A stretch of 25,864 bases of DNA from the NCBI GenBank assembly GCA_016719535.1, contig JADJYX010000006.1, forward strand, positions 1 to 25,864. Direction: 5' to 3'. The position numbers and the translations under genes are program-made. Under the pieces are notes generated by a model that saw only the letters and a list, made by a program, of their open reading frames with translations, had not been told where the DNA came from and did not search any database. This DNA comes from Rubrivivax sp. GTDB lineage: Bacteria > Pseudomonadota > Gammaproteobacteria > Burkholderiales > Burkholderiaceae_C. Of the stretch, positions 16,100 to 24,491 are shown piece by piece; position 1 is the first letter of the stretch, and each line of letters begins with the position of its first letter.

Positions 16100-18931
16100 G
16101 TGAGTCCTCGTCGCGACCCGAGCCCGCCCCCCTTTGCCCACTGGGGCAAGGCCAGGGCCGCAGACGCCGCGCCAGGTGCACCGGGCTGGCATCTGCTCGT
16201 GTACCACGCCTTGGACGTGGCGGCCGTGGGTGTCGAGGTCATGACCAGACAGCCCGCCCTGGGCCGGCTGCTGGCCGAACGCTCGAAGCTGCCGCTTGCA
16301 CAGGCCCTGCCCTGGACCGCCTTCTGGCTCGCCCTGCACGACCTGGGGAAGTTCGCGGAGTCGTTCCAGAGCCAGCGCGCCGATGTCTTTCTGGCCTCGC
16401 GGGGACGCGCACCCGACCCCGCCAAGCCCTACACCCTGCGCCATGACAGCCTGGGCATGCTGTTCTGGCGCGACGTGTTGCGCGAGCGCGTGATCGCCGA
16501 CGCCTGGTTCGGCGACAACACACCCGACCTCGCCGATGGCCTGGACTTCTGGGCCCGCGCCTGCACCGGTCACCATGGCCAGCCGCCGACCGAAGGCGAC
16601 CATTGGGGTCAGCACTTCGATACACAGCAGGACCGCGAAGCCGCCATGGCCTTCGTCGACACCCTGCGCACGATGTTTCTCGATGCCAGCCTCGAGGCCG
16701 CCATCGGCAAGCAGGAGCCCGCCGCCTTCTGGAGATCCAGCCGGGAGCTGTCCTGGTGGCTGGCCGGACTGGCCGTGCTGGCCGACTGGCTGGGCTCCAA
16801 CACGGCCTTCTTCGCCTACCACGGCCAGCCGATGGCGCTGGCTGACTACTGGCCCCACGCGCAGCGCCAGGCTGCGCTTGCGCTGGACGCCAGCGGCGTG
16901 CTCGCGCCGGCTTCCTCAGCGGCCATGCCCTTCCGGACGCTGTTTGCCCACATCCCCGGGGCCTCGCCCCTGCAGGCCTGGGCGGAGTCGGTGCCGCTGT
17001 CGGCCGGCCCGCAGATCCATCTGCTGGAAGACGTGACCGGCGCCGGCAAGACCGAGGCGGCGCTGATGCTCACGCACCGCCTGCTGGCCGGCGGACAGGC
17101 CGACGGCTTCTTCATCGCGCTGCCGACGATGGCCACGGCGAATGCAATGTACGGACGCATCGCCAAGGCCTATGCACGGCTGTTCGCCGACCCCGCCAGC
17201 CTGGTGCTGGCCCACGGTCAGCGCGCGCTGATGGAAGACTTCGCGGCGACCGTGCTCGTCGATGACTTCGCCGCCACGGTCCTTCCGGCCGGCACCGAAG
17301 AACACGACCCACGGCAGCGCGACGAGACGGCCTCGGCGCGCTGCACCGCCTGGCTGGCCGACCACAACAAGCGCGCCCTGCTCTCGCCGGCCGGCGTGGG
17401 AACCATCGACCAGGCATTGCTGGCCGTGCTGCACAGCAAGCACCAGTCGCTGCGCCTGCTGGGCCTGCTGCGCAAGGTGCTGGTGGTGGACGAGGTGCAC
17501 GCCTGCGACGACTATATGGAAGGCGTTCTGGCCGTGCTGCTGGAATTCCACGCGCGGGCCGGCGGCAGCGCGGTCCTGCTCTCGGCGACGCTGCCGCAGC
17601 GCATGAAACGCAAGCTGCTGGAGGCCTTCGCGCGGGGCGCCCAGGCAGCAGCCCCGCGCGCCTGCGAGATGGGCTATCCGCTTGCCACCTCCTGGCCTGC
17701 GGGTGATGGTTCATCGCTGGCCGAACGGCCCATCGACACCCGCGCCGACGTGCAGCGCCGTGTCGCCGTGCGCTGCAGCAGCGACGTCGCGGAAGTCGAA
17801 GCCGTCATCACGCAGGCCCTGGCCGCCGGGCAGTGCGTGTGCTGGGTGCGCAACACCGTGGCCGACGCCGTGGCGGCCTTCGACCGCTTCGCGGCCACGC
17901 TGCCGCCAGCGCACCTGATGCTGTTCCACGCCCGCTTTGCGCTGCATGACCGACTGGCAACGGAACAGCGCGTGCTGGCCGCCTTCGGCAAGACCAGCAC
18001 GCCGGCCGACCGCGCCGGACGGCTGCTGATTGCCACCCAGGTGGTCGAGCAGTCGCTCGATGTCGACTTCGACCTGTTCGTCACCGACCTGGCACCGATC
18101 GACCGCATCATCCAGCGCGCCGGTCGCCTGCGCCGCCACCGCCGTGCGGCAGACGGCACACCCCTGGGCAACCCTGCCACGCCCGACCAGCGCGGCGAGC
18201 CCGTCCTCTGGGTATTCGCGCCGCCGTGGACCGACGAACCCGATCCACGCTGGTTCAAGGCCATCTTCCCCAAGGCCGCGCATGTCTATGTGAATCACGC
18301 GCAGCTCTGGCTGACCGCACGGGCGCTGCGCCAGGGTTGCTTCACGATGCCGGCTGACGCGCGCCGGCTGATCGAAGGCGTCTTCGGCGCCGACGCCAGG
18401 AGCCCGCCGGGCCTCGAGGCCAGCGCGCTGGCTGCAGACGGCCAGGGCTTTGCCGCGCAAGCCCAGGCGCAGATGAATGCGTTGAAACTGGCAACCGGCT
18501 ACCAGCGCGGTGGCATCGACTGGTGGTCCGAGGCCAAGACACCCTCGCGACTGGGCGACGCCAGCAGCGCCGTGACGCTGGCGCGCTGGGTGAATGGCCG
18601 CCTGCAGCCCTGGGTCGACCGGCCGCACGGGTGGGCCTACAGCAGCCTGCGCGTGGCCGAGCGGCTGATCGCGGCCACGGCACCCGAGTCCGACCCCGGG
18701 CGCCAGGCGGTGCTCGACGCCCTGTTGATGGAACTGCCTGCACAGGGCCGCTGGACGGTCGTGCTGCCGCTGACCGAAACCCCCGCGGGCTGGGTGGGCG
18801 AGGCGCTGGCCGCCCCGCGCCAAGGCCAGGCCCCTCGCCGCCTGCGCTGGCGCTACGACACCCGGCGCGGCCTGCAACCGATCGACGTCGCCAGGGCCGA
18901 GCCGGCCATGAAGGAAGACCCCGAGACATGA
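16100..18931 (+). CDS. cas3: Type I-E CRISPR nuclease-helicase Cas3
   Basis: This protein of about 943 aa is recruited by Cascade to unwind and degrade target DNA. The HD nuclease domain shows H36-x-x-D39 (YHALDV), the H80-D81 pair (ALHDLGKF) and a further His in ACTGHHGQ. The helicase has Walker A (DVTGAGKTEA, about 311-320), the DEVH box (VVDEVHACDDY, about 462-472), LLSATLP and motif VI (IIQRAGRLRRH). The GTG at 16100 is chosen because the open frame upstream is Met/Pro/Trp-rich translation of a tandem repeat. The stop overlaps the next ATG (ATGA at 18928-18931). A 27-bp direct duplication gives two copies of DFAATVL (about residues 379-396). The gene looks intact. Confidence 0.92.
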   Translation: MSPRRDPSPPPFAHWGKARAADAAPGAPGWHLLVYHALDVAAVGVEVMTRQPALGRLLAERSKLPLAQALPWTAFWLALHDLGKFAESFQSQRADVFLASRGRAPDPAKPYTLRHDSLGMLFWRDVLRERVIADAWFGDNTPDLADGLDFWARACTGHHGQPPTEGDHWGQHFDTQQDREAAMAFVDTLRTMFLDASLEAAIGKQEPAAFWRSSRELSWWLAGLAVLADWLGSNTAFFAYHGQPMALADYWPHAQRQAALALDASGVLAPASSAAMPFRTLFAHIPGASPLQAWAESVPLSAGPQIHLLEDVTGAGKTEAALMLTHRLLAGGQADGFFIALPTMATANAMYGRIAKAYARLFADPASLVLAHGQRALMEDFAATVLVDDFAATVLPAGTEEHDPRQRDETASARCTAWLADHNKRALLSPAGVGTIDQALLAVLHSKHQSLRLLGLLRKVLVVDEVHACDDYMEGVLAVLLEFHARAGGSAVLLSATLPQRMKRKLLEAFARGAQAAAPRACEMGYPLATSWPAGDGSSLAERPIDTRADVQRRVAVRCSSDVAEVEAVITQALAAGQCVCWVRNTVADAVAAFDRFAATLPPAHLMLFHARFALHDRLATEQRVLAAFGKTSTPADRAGRLLIATQVVEQSLDVDFDLFVTDLAPIDRIIQRAGRLRRHRRAADGTPLGNPATPDQRGEPVLWVFAPPWTDEPDPRWFKAIFPKAAHVYVNHAQLWLTARALRQGCFTMPADARRLIEGVFGADARSPPGLEASALAADGQGFAAQAQAQMNALKLATGYQRGGIDWWSEAKTPSRLGDASSAVTLARWVNGRLQPWVDRPHGWAYSSLRVAERLIAATAPESDPGRQAVLDALLMELPAQGRWTVVLPLTETPAGWVGEALAAPRQGQAPRRLRWRYDTRRGLQPIDVARAEPAMKEDPET
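17237..17285 (+). repeat. 27-bp diverged direct duplication inside cas3
   Basis: GACTTCGCGGCGACCGTGCT (from 17237) recurs as GACTTCGCCGCCACGGTCCT (from 17264). The encoded DFAATVL motif is unchanged while third positions differ, so the copies have been kept under selection or are old. Confidence 0.8.
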
Positions 18932-20560
18932 ACCTGCTGCACGCCCCCTGGATGCCGGTGCGCGACGGTCAAGGCCGGCGCCACTGGATCCGTCCCGATC
19001 AGTTGTCCGACCCCGCCTGGCGTGCCTTCGACGCCGACCGGCCCGACTTCAACGGTGCGCTGGCGCAGTTTGCCATCGGGCTGCTGCAGACCACGACGCC
19101 GGTGGACAACCCGATGGACTGGCGCCGCTGGCTCCACACCCCGCCTGACGGCGACATCCTGCGGCAATGGTTCGAACCGGTGGCCGCGGCCTTCGTGCTG
19201 GACGGAGATGGGCCGCGGTTCATGCAGGACCTCGATCTGGGCACCGAGGGCGTGGTCCATAACGACATCGGCGCACTGTTGATCGAATTGCCCGGCGAGC
19301 AGACGGTCAGGAACAACGCGGATCACTTCATCAAGCGAGGGCAGGTGAATGCGCTGTGCCCGGCCTGCGCCGCGCTGGCGCTGTTCACGCTGCAACTGAA
19401 CGCACCGGCGGGCGGCGCGGGCCATCGCACCGGCGTGCGCGGCGGCGGTCCGCTGACGACGCTGGTGCTCGCGCCCGGCAGTCGCAACGCTGTGGCAGCA
19501 CCTCTGGATGAACGTACGCGAACCACCACGGTCTCCTCGCAAGGGCCGACCCGACACTGGTTCGAAGTCACCAACGCAGCTTCCCCTGGCTCGGCACCCT
19601 AGGCCAACTGCAACCGCCGGCAGGAGCGAAACCTGGCGCAGGTCGCAGGTTCACCCGGCGCACGCGTTCTGGGCCATGCCCCGCCGAGTACGGCCTGGAC
19701 TTTGAAACCGCGCCCGGCCAGCACCTGCAACATCTGCGCACAGAGCGCGCAGCGGCTCGTCATCGCGGTCCGGTCCAAGAACAAACGGCCTGAACCCCAA
19801 GGCGCCTGGAACCACCCCTTCTCTCCATACCGCCAGAAGGAAGACTCATGGCTGCCGCTGCGACCAAGGGGCGACGGCTTGGGCTATCGCCATTGGCTCG
19901 CCTGGGTCGCTGCCGTGGCACCAAGCAGACGCCGAGCATGGGGTCGTCGATCGGGCCTTGTCGCTGGACAAGCGCACCGTTGGCGGCCCGCTGCGGCTGT
20001 GGGCTTTCGGCTACGACATGGACAACATGAAGGCCCGCTGCTGGTACGAGTCGACGCTGCCGCTTTACGGCCTCGCGGAATGCAGCATCGACGCGCGGCG
20101 AGGATTGCAGGCCGAGGTTGGGCGCTGGCTGGCCGGCGCCGAACAGGCCGCCACGCACCTGCGAAACGCCGTCAAGGACGCCTGGTTCAGCGCCGATGCC
20201 CGCGGCGACTTCAGCCATGTCGACGCCAGCTTCTGGAGCGCGACCGAGCCCGCGTTCTACCGCCAGCTGCAGTCCTTGATCGAAGCCGCGCGCGACGGCA
20301 TCGATCACCCGCCACTGCCCGCCCGCGAGGACTGGCACGGCGTGCTGGCCCGCACCGCACTGCGCCTGTTCGACGCCAGCTTCGTCGGCTGCGGCGCGAT
20401 CGAACGCCAGAATCCACGCCGCGCCGCGCTGGCCCACCGGCAGCTGCGCAAGAACCTCTACGGTCCCAAGCTGAAGCTGGCGCTCGGCCTGCCGGTGGAT
20501 GCGCCCGCAACCCAGGCACCCCGCAAGACCGCCCAACGCGCCAGGAAGGAGGCCGCATGA
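18928..20560 (+). pseudogene. casA: Type I-E Cascade large subunit Cse1/CasA, multiply frameshifted
   Basis: The first ~183 codons (MNLLHAPWMPVRDGQGRRHW; later NALCPACAALALFTLQLNAP) and last ~200 codons (RLWAFGYDMDNMKARCWYES to QRARKEAA) are clean CasA. Between about 19475 and 19920 the expected motifs jump frames: TLWQHLWMNVRE, then SFPWLGTL, HPAHAFWAMPRRVR, LDFETAPG, CNICAQSAQRLVIAVRSKNK with GAWNHPFSPYRQKEDSW, then ALSLDKRTVGG. I count six frame changes, mostly +1 steps. The first frame stops at 19600-19602. Total span (about 544 codons) is full length, so no large deletion. CasA recognises PAM and recruits Cas3; as read, no complete protein can be made. Either the gene is decaying or the consensus here is poor. 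Confidence 0.9.
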
Positions 20561-21051
20561 CCCCGCTGAACTTCCGCCCGCAGCAGGCCTGGGGCGAACT
20601 GCTGCTGCGCTGGTGGCACGAACTGGCCGAAGACACCGGCGGCCGCGCATCGCTGCGGCGGGCGCCGGACATCACGGCCGTGGTGATGCTGCCGGCCTTC
20701 CAGCGCCTGCACCGCCGCTTGTCGAGCGTCGGCTGGCCCGACCAGCCTCGGCACAACGATCGCCTGGCCGCCGCCACCGGCTTGCTGGCCCATGTGCGCG
20801 AGCACGGCGACCGCACCCTGCCACAGGCCATGAGCGAAGGCGAAAAGCCCTGCGTCAGCCCGTTGCGCTTCCAGCGCCTGCTGGAGTCGCCCGACGACGA
20901 TGCGCTGTTCGCGGGCCTGCGCCGCACGCTGCCCATGATCCAGCACCGCACCGACGTGCTGGCGCTGGCCACCGACGTCGTCAACTGGGGCGACGCGGTC
21001 AAGAAGCGCTGGGCCTATGCATACGAATGGCCCGCCAAGGCCGGCGGCTGA
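20557..21051 (+). CDS. casB: Type I-E Cascade small subunit Cse2/CasB
   Basis: This 164-aa mostly helical protein forms the belly of Cascade (two copies) and stabilises the target and non-target strands. Recognisable features are the N-terminal LRRWWHELAED-like stretch (LLLRWWHELAEDTGGRASLR), the basic patch following it, the middle VSPLRFQRLLES and the C-terminal DVVNWGDAVKKRWAYAYEW. The ATG at 20557 overlaps the casA stop (ATGA), and AAGGAGG upstream is a strong ribosome binding site. Length fits the family. It is intact, unlike casA. Confidence 0.92.
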   Translation: MTPLNFRPQQAWGELLLRWWHELAEDTGGRASLRRAPDITAVVMLPAFQRLHRRLSSVGWPDQPRHNDRLAAATGLLAHVREHGDRTLPQAMSEGEKPCVSPLRFQRLLESPDDDALFAGLRRTLPMIQHRTDVLALATDVVNWGDAVKKRWAYAYEWPAKAGG

Positions 21052-21109
21052 AGCCGCCTCGCAGGCCCGTCACCCGTCCCCGCCGACCGTCCTTCAGGAA
21101 GACAAGCTC

Positions 21110-22177
21110 ATGACCCGCTTCATCCAGCTCCATGCCCTCACCGCCTATCCCCCTGCCAACCTCAACCGTGACGACACCGGCCGCCCGAAGACCGCGCTGC
21201 TGGGCGACGCGTTGCGGCTGCGCATCTCGTCACAGAGCCTGAAGCGGGCCTGGCGCACGTCTGACGTCTTCGAAGCCGCCATCGGCCAGGGGCATCTGGG
21301 TACGCGGACCAAGCTGCTCGGCATCGAGCTCCATCAGATGCTCACCGCCGGCGGCGTCGGCGAGGAGCAGGCACGCAAGTGGGCGCGTGCCATCGCCGGG
21401 CAATTCGGCAAGCTCAAGGCCGACAAGAAGACCGAAGGCAACGACGACCTGCAGATCGAACAGCTGGCCCATGTCAGCCCGACCGAACGAACCGCCGCCG
21501 ATGCGCTGGCCCGGGCTTGCGCCGAGCGCAAGAGCGAGCCCACGGCCGACGAACTCGAGCTGCTGACCCGGCCGCGCACCGCCGTCGACATCGCGATGTT
21601 CGGCCGCATGCTGGCCGATACACCGGCCTTCAACATCGAAGCCGCCGTCCAGGTCGCCCACGCGATCACGGTCCACAAGGCCGCCGTCGAGGACGACTAT
21701 TTCAGCGCCGTCGACGACCTCAACCAGGGCCTCGAGGACAAGGGCGCCGGACACATCGGCGAACGCGGCTACGGCGCCGGCCTGTTCTACCTGTACCTGT
21801 GCATCAACCGCGAGCTGCTGCAGCACAACCTGGGCGGCGATGCCGATCTGACCAGCCAGGCGCTGCAAGGCCTGCTGCACGCCGTCACCCAGGTGGCGCC
21901 CACCGGCATGCAGAACAGCTTCGGCTCGCGCGCCCATGCCAGCTACCTGCTGGCCGAGAAAGGCGACCAGCAGCCGCGTTCGCTGGTGCAGTCCTTCCTG
22001 AAGCCCGTCAAACCGTACGGCGACCGCGACCTGCTGGCGCTGGCGGTGGACGCGCTGACGCAGCGCCGCGACAACTTCGACAAGGTCTACGGCGCCTGCG
22101 CCGACAGCCGCTGCCACTTCGATGTCGAGCGAGGCGAAGGCTCGCTGGCCGAGGTGGTGGCCTTCGTCAGGGCCTGA
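21110..22177 (+). CDS. casC: Type I-E Cascade backbone Cas7e (Cse4/CasC)
   Basis: This 355-aa RAMP-type protein forms the six-copy backbone along the crRNA. The typical start is MTRFIQLHALTAYPPANLNR followed by DDTGRPKTALLGDALRLRIS and SQSLKRAWRTSD. Later sections show HAITVHKAAVEDDYFSAVDD and GAGLFYLYLCINRELLQHNL, then PTGMQNSFGSRAHASYLLAE. The ATG at 21110 has AGGAAGA just upstream and matches the conserved N-terminus; the open frame upstream belongs to casB in another frame. No damage is seen. Confidence 0.95.
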   Translation: MTRFIQLHALTAYPPANLNRDDTGRPKTALLGDALRLRISSQSLKRAWRTSDVFEAAIGQGHLGTRTKLLGIELHQMLTAGGVGEEQARKWARAIAGQFGKLKADKKTEGNDDLQIEQLAHVSPTERTAADALARACAERKSEPTADELELLTRPRTAVDIAMFGRMLADTPAFNIEAAVQVAHAITVHKAAVEDDYFSAVDDLNQGLEDKGAGHIGERGYGAGLFYLYLCINRELLQHNLGGDADLTSQALQGLLHAVTQVAPTGMQNSFGSRAHASYLLAEKGDQQPRSLVQSFLKPVKPYGDRDLLALAVDALTQRRDNFDKVYGACADSRCHFDVERGEGSLAEVVAFVRA

Positions 22178-22181
22178 TGCC

Positions 22182-22913
22182 ATGAAGTTCCTGGTCTTCC
22201 AGCTGCAGGCACCGCTGGCCGCCTGGGGCGACGTGGCCGTCGGACAGTACCGCGGCAGCCGCGAGCACCCCGGGGCATCGGCGCTCATCGGCCTGCTGGG
22301 TGCCGCGCTGGGCATCCGGCGCGACGACGAGGCCGCTCACGCAGCGCTGCGCGATGGCTATGCCTTTGCGGTGGGCACGGTCAGCAGCGGACAACTGCTG
22401 CGCGACTATCACACCGCCCAGGTGCCCGGGCGCAGCGACATGAAGAGGCGCCCCCACCGCACCCGGCGCGACGAACTCGGCCTGCCCCGCCACGACCTCA
22501 ACACCATTCTGTCCACGCGCGACTACCGGCAGGATGCCGCGTGGGCGGTGACCGTGCAGGCAGACCCGGGCGCGCCTTACACCCTGGACGAATTGGCGCA
22601 AGCGCTGCGGCAGCCGCGCTTCGTGCTCTATCTGGGCCGCAAGTGCTGCCCACCTTCTGCACCGCTGGCCCCGGTGGTGGCCGAAGCCGAATCGGCGCAT
22701 GCCGCGCTGGCAGCCTACCTGGCCGCTGCCGACCCGCCGGCGGTATTGCAGGGCCTGGCCTGGGCCGACGGTGTGGATGCCGGTGTGCCGCCGCACCTGA
22801 GCGTGCCGCGCAAGGACCGGCTCATCCGTCGCGGCGGCTGGCATTTCGGTGACCGGACCGAACATCTGGCGCTGCTGAAGGCAGACGCCGGCGGCGACGA
22901 GCCGCGCGACTGA
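22182..22913 (+). CDS. casD: Type I-E Cascade subunit Cas5e (CasD)
   Basis: This 243-aa RAMP protein holds the 5' handle of the crRNA. The start MKFLVFQLQAPLAAWGDVAV and the section GQYRGSREHPGASALIGLLG are characteristic, followed by LRDYHTAQVP and RHDLNTILSTRDYRQDAAW, then PRFVLYLGRKCCP, where a conserved Arg-Lys-Cys-Cys motif lies. The ATG at 22182 is 4 bp after the casC stop. No catalytic role is expected in this subtype because processing is done by Cas6e. Confidence 0.94.
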   Translation: MKFLVFQLQAPLAAWGDVAVGQYRGSREHPGASALIGLLGAALGIRRDDEAAHAALRDGYAFAVGTVSSGQLLRDYHTAQVPGRSDMKRRPHRTRRDELGLPRHDLNTILSTRDYRQDAAWAVTVQADPGAPYTLDELAQALRQPRFVLYLGRKCCPPSAPLAPVVAEAESAHAALAAYLAAADPPAVLQGLAWADGVDAGVPPHLSVPRKDRLIRRGGWHFGDRTEHLALLKADAGGDEPRD

Positions 22914-22921
22914 CGGGAAGC

Positions 22922-23638
22922 ATGCGCATGTTCTTCAGCCTCATCACACCCACACCTGGCCACGAACGCGACGCCGCGCATGACTGGTTGCGTGGCGCCT
23001 ACGAAGCCCACCAGTGGCTGTGGCGCTTTCTGCCCGCACCGCCCGGCACACCGCGCAGCTTTCTCTTCCGCCGCCGCGACGTGGACGGCCTGCCGCGCTT
23101 CTACGTCGTATCCGACACCGCGCCGGCTGCGCCCACCGCGCACTGGCAAGTGAGCAGCAAGCCCTATGCGCCGGCGTTGGCCGCCGGCGACCGGCTGGCT
23201 TTCGATCTGCGGGCAAACCCAGTCGTCACCACACGCAGCGCAGCCGGCAAATCCGCGCGGCACGACGTGGTGATGCACGAGAAGGCGCGGCTGTTGAAGG
23301 AACGCGGCTTGCAGCGCTGGGCCGACTGGACCACGCCCGACCGCCCCGGCCTGCACGAGCTGGCGCAGCGCAGCGCCAGTGCATGGCTGCTTGCGCGTGG
23401 CGCGGCCATCGGTGCGGCCTTCGACGCCGAGTCGCTGCGGGTCGAAGGCTACGAGCAGCACCGCGGCAAGGCCGGAAGCTTGCGGTTTTCGACCGTGGAC
23501 TTCAGGGGTCACTTGACGATACGCGACCCCGACGCGCTGCAGCAGGCGCTGATCCAAGGCGTTGGCCACGCCAAGGCCTTCGGCTGCGGGCTGCTGCTGG
23601 TCAGGCGGGCCGACGCTGGCCGAGACGCCCCGGTGTGA
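22922..23638 (+). CDS. casE: crRNA endoribonuclease Cas6e (CasE)
   Basis: This 238-aa protein cuts the pre-crRNA within each repeat hairpin and stays bound to the 3' handle. The N-terminal ferredoxin-like fold contains AYEAHQWLWRF; the His at about residue 30 matches the position of the general acid/base in Cas6e enzymes. The C-terminal glycine-rich loop typical of RAMP proteins is VGHAKAFGCGLLLVRR. Start ATG at 22922, 8 bp after the casD stop. Neighbours are casD upstream and, 39 bp downstream, a toxin-antitoxin pair instead of the usual cas1. Confidence 0.93.
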   Translation: MRMFFSLITPTPGHERDAAHDWLRGAYEAHQWLWRFLPAPPGTPRSFLFRRRDVDGLPRFYVVSDTAPAAPTAHWQVSSKPYAPALAAGDRLAFDLRANPVVTTRSAAGKSARHDVVMHEKARLLKERGLQRWADWTTPDRPGLHELAQRSASAWLLARGAAIGAAFDAESLRVEGYEQHRGKAGSLRFSTVDFRGHLTIRDPDALQQALIQGVGHAKAFGCGLLLVRRADAGRDAPV

Positions 23639-23650
23639 AGTAAGCTGAAC

Positions 23651-23668
23651 CCCGCGTTTCCTCGCGGG
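23651..23668 (+). other. Small hairpin between cas6e and the toxin-antitoxin pair
   Basis: CCCGCG (23651-23656) and CGCGGG (23663-23668) form a 6-bp GC-rich stem with a 6-nt loop in the 39-bp gap before the antitoxin ATG. It lacks a T-run, so it is not a clear terminator. It could be an attenuating element or an antitoxin operator. Confidence 0.35.
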
Positions 23669-23677
23669 CCCCTTGCC

Positions 23678-24019
23678 ATGCACACCCTCACCGACGACGA
23701 ACTCAAGCGCGAACCTGCGCAGTTGCTCGACGATGCGCAGCGCGGCCGGATCACGGTCGTCACCACCGGCGGCCGCCCGGTCATGATGGCCGTGCCGCTG
23801 GCAGACGGTGCCCCGATGCGCAGCGCATTGCTCGACCTGGCGGCCACTTTGTATGACCGCGACGAGATCAGCCTGGGCATTGCCGCGCGGATCGCGGGCC
23901 TTAGCCACAGCGAGATGATCGACGAGTTGGGGCGGCGCGGCATCGCCACGGTGCGCTACTCGCCCGAGGAACTCGAGCGCGAACTCGCCCATGCCGCGAC
24001 GCTTGCTGGTCGCGGATAG
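23678..24019 (+). CDS. UPF0175-type antitoxin with Phd/YefM-like N-terminus
   Basis: This 113-aa protein has residues 1-45 (LTDDELKREPAQLLDDAQRG, then RITVVTTGGRPVMMAVPL) looking like a Phd/YefM-type DNA-binding antitoxin start, and residues about 50-105 (LLDLAATLYDRDEISLGIAA, then RIAGLSHSEMIDELGRRGI) matching the UPF0175 domain, a family commonly paired with PIN-like toxins. It should bind the downstream toxin and repress its own promoter. It overlaps the toxin gene by 29 bp, implying tight coupling. Its insertion between cas6e and cas1 is unusual. Codon use looks like that of the neighbouring cas genes. The ATG at 23678 is the only good start. Confidence 0.82.
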   Translation: MHTLTDDELKREPAQLLDDAQRGRITVVTTGGRPVMMAVPLADGAPMRSALLDLAATLYDRDEISLGIAARIAGLSHSEMIDELGRRGIATVRYSPEELERELAHAATLAGRG

Positions 24020-24485
24020 CGGGCCCCTGATCGCGCTGGCGCGGCTCGAACTGCTGCACCTGCCGGCATCGCTGTTCGACGACGTGCTCGTCACCGACAC
24101 CGTCTGGAACGAAGTTGCGGCGGCCCCGGTGCGGGCCGAACACGCTGCGCTGCTCGCCGCGCGACAGCAAGGCTGGCTGACGCGGTCGGCCGACCCGGTC
24201 GATGTCCCACCGGCGCTTTCCGGCGCAGCGCTGGACGACGGTGAGCGTTCCGCCCTGGCGCTGGCGCTCTCGATCGGCTGCGATGTGCTGATCGACAAAC
24301 GTCGGGGGCGCCGCGCTGCGCACCAGGCAGGCCTGCAGGTCCTGGGCACGCTGGGTGTGCTGCTGCGGGCTCGTCAACTGGGGCTGATCGGGCCGCTGCG
24401 CCCTTTGACGGAGCAGTTGGTCGCGTCGGGATACCACATCGCAGCGGAGCTGGTGGCGCAGACCCTGGCGGCGCTGCAGGAGTAG
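23991..24485 (+). CDS. DUF3368 PIN-like nuclease toxin
   Basis: This 164-aa protein of the DUF3368 family has a predicted PIN-type RNase fold. Acidic residues expected for metal binding are D9 (VADSGPLIAL), E41 (TVWNEV), E85 (DDGERSAL) and D102 (DVLIDKRRGRRAA). The stretch VLGTLGVLLRARQLGLIGPL is typical of the family's second half. The set of acids appears intact, so it may be an active RNase. The ATG at 23991 overlaps the antitoxin end by 29 bp; the stop is 6 bp before the cas1 start. Transcription of cas1-cas2 probably runs through it. It is not a cas gene. Confidence 0.83.
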   Translation: MPRRLLVADSGPLIALARLELLHLPASLFDDVLVTDTVWNEVAAAPVRAEHAALLAARQQGWLTRSADPVDVPPALSGAALDDGERSALALALSIGCDVLIDKRRGRRAAHQAGLQVLGTLGVLLRARQLGLIGPLRPLTEQLVASGYHIAAELVAQTLAALQE

Positions 24486-24491
24486 CGACCG

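Noticed and set aside
15695..16858. 387-codon minus-strand frame across the DGC-cas3 boundary
   Set aside because: It is antisense to two recognised genes, with repeat-derived Pro/His/Arg runs and no motif.
23639..23677. creTA-like RNA toxin-antitoxin between cas genes
   Set aside because: The gap is only 39 bp with a 6-bp hairpin and no repeat-like sequence similar to the CRISPR repeat. The neighbouring module is clearly protein-coding.
23678..24485. Unrecognised cas genes (for example a cas4 or ancillary nuclease)
   Set aside because: The sequences match UPF0175 and DUF3368 features, with no Cas4 cysteine cluster or RecB motif.
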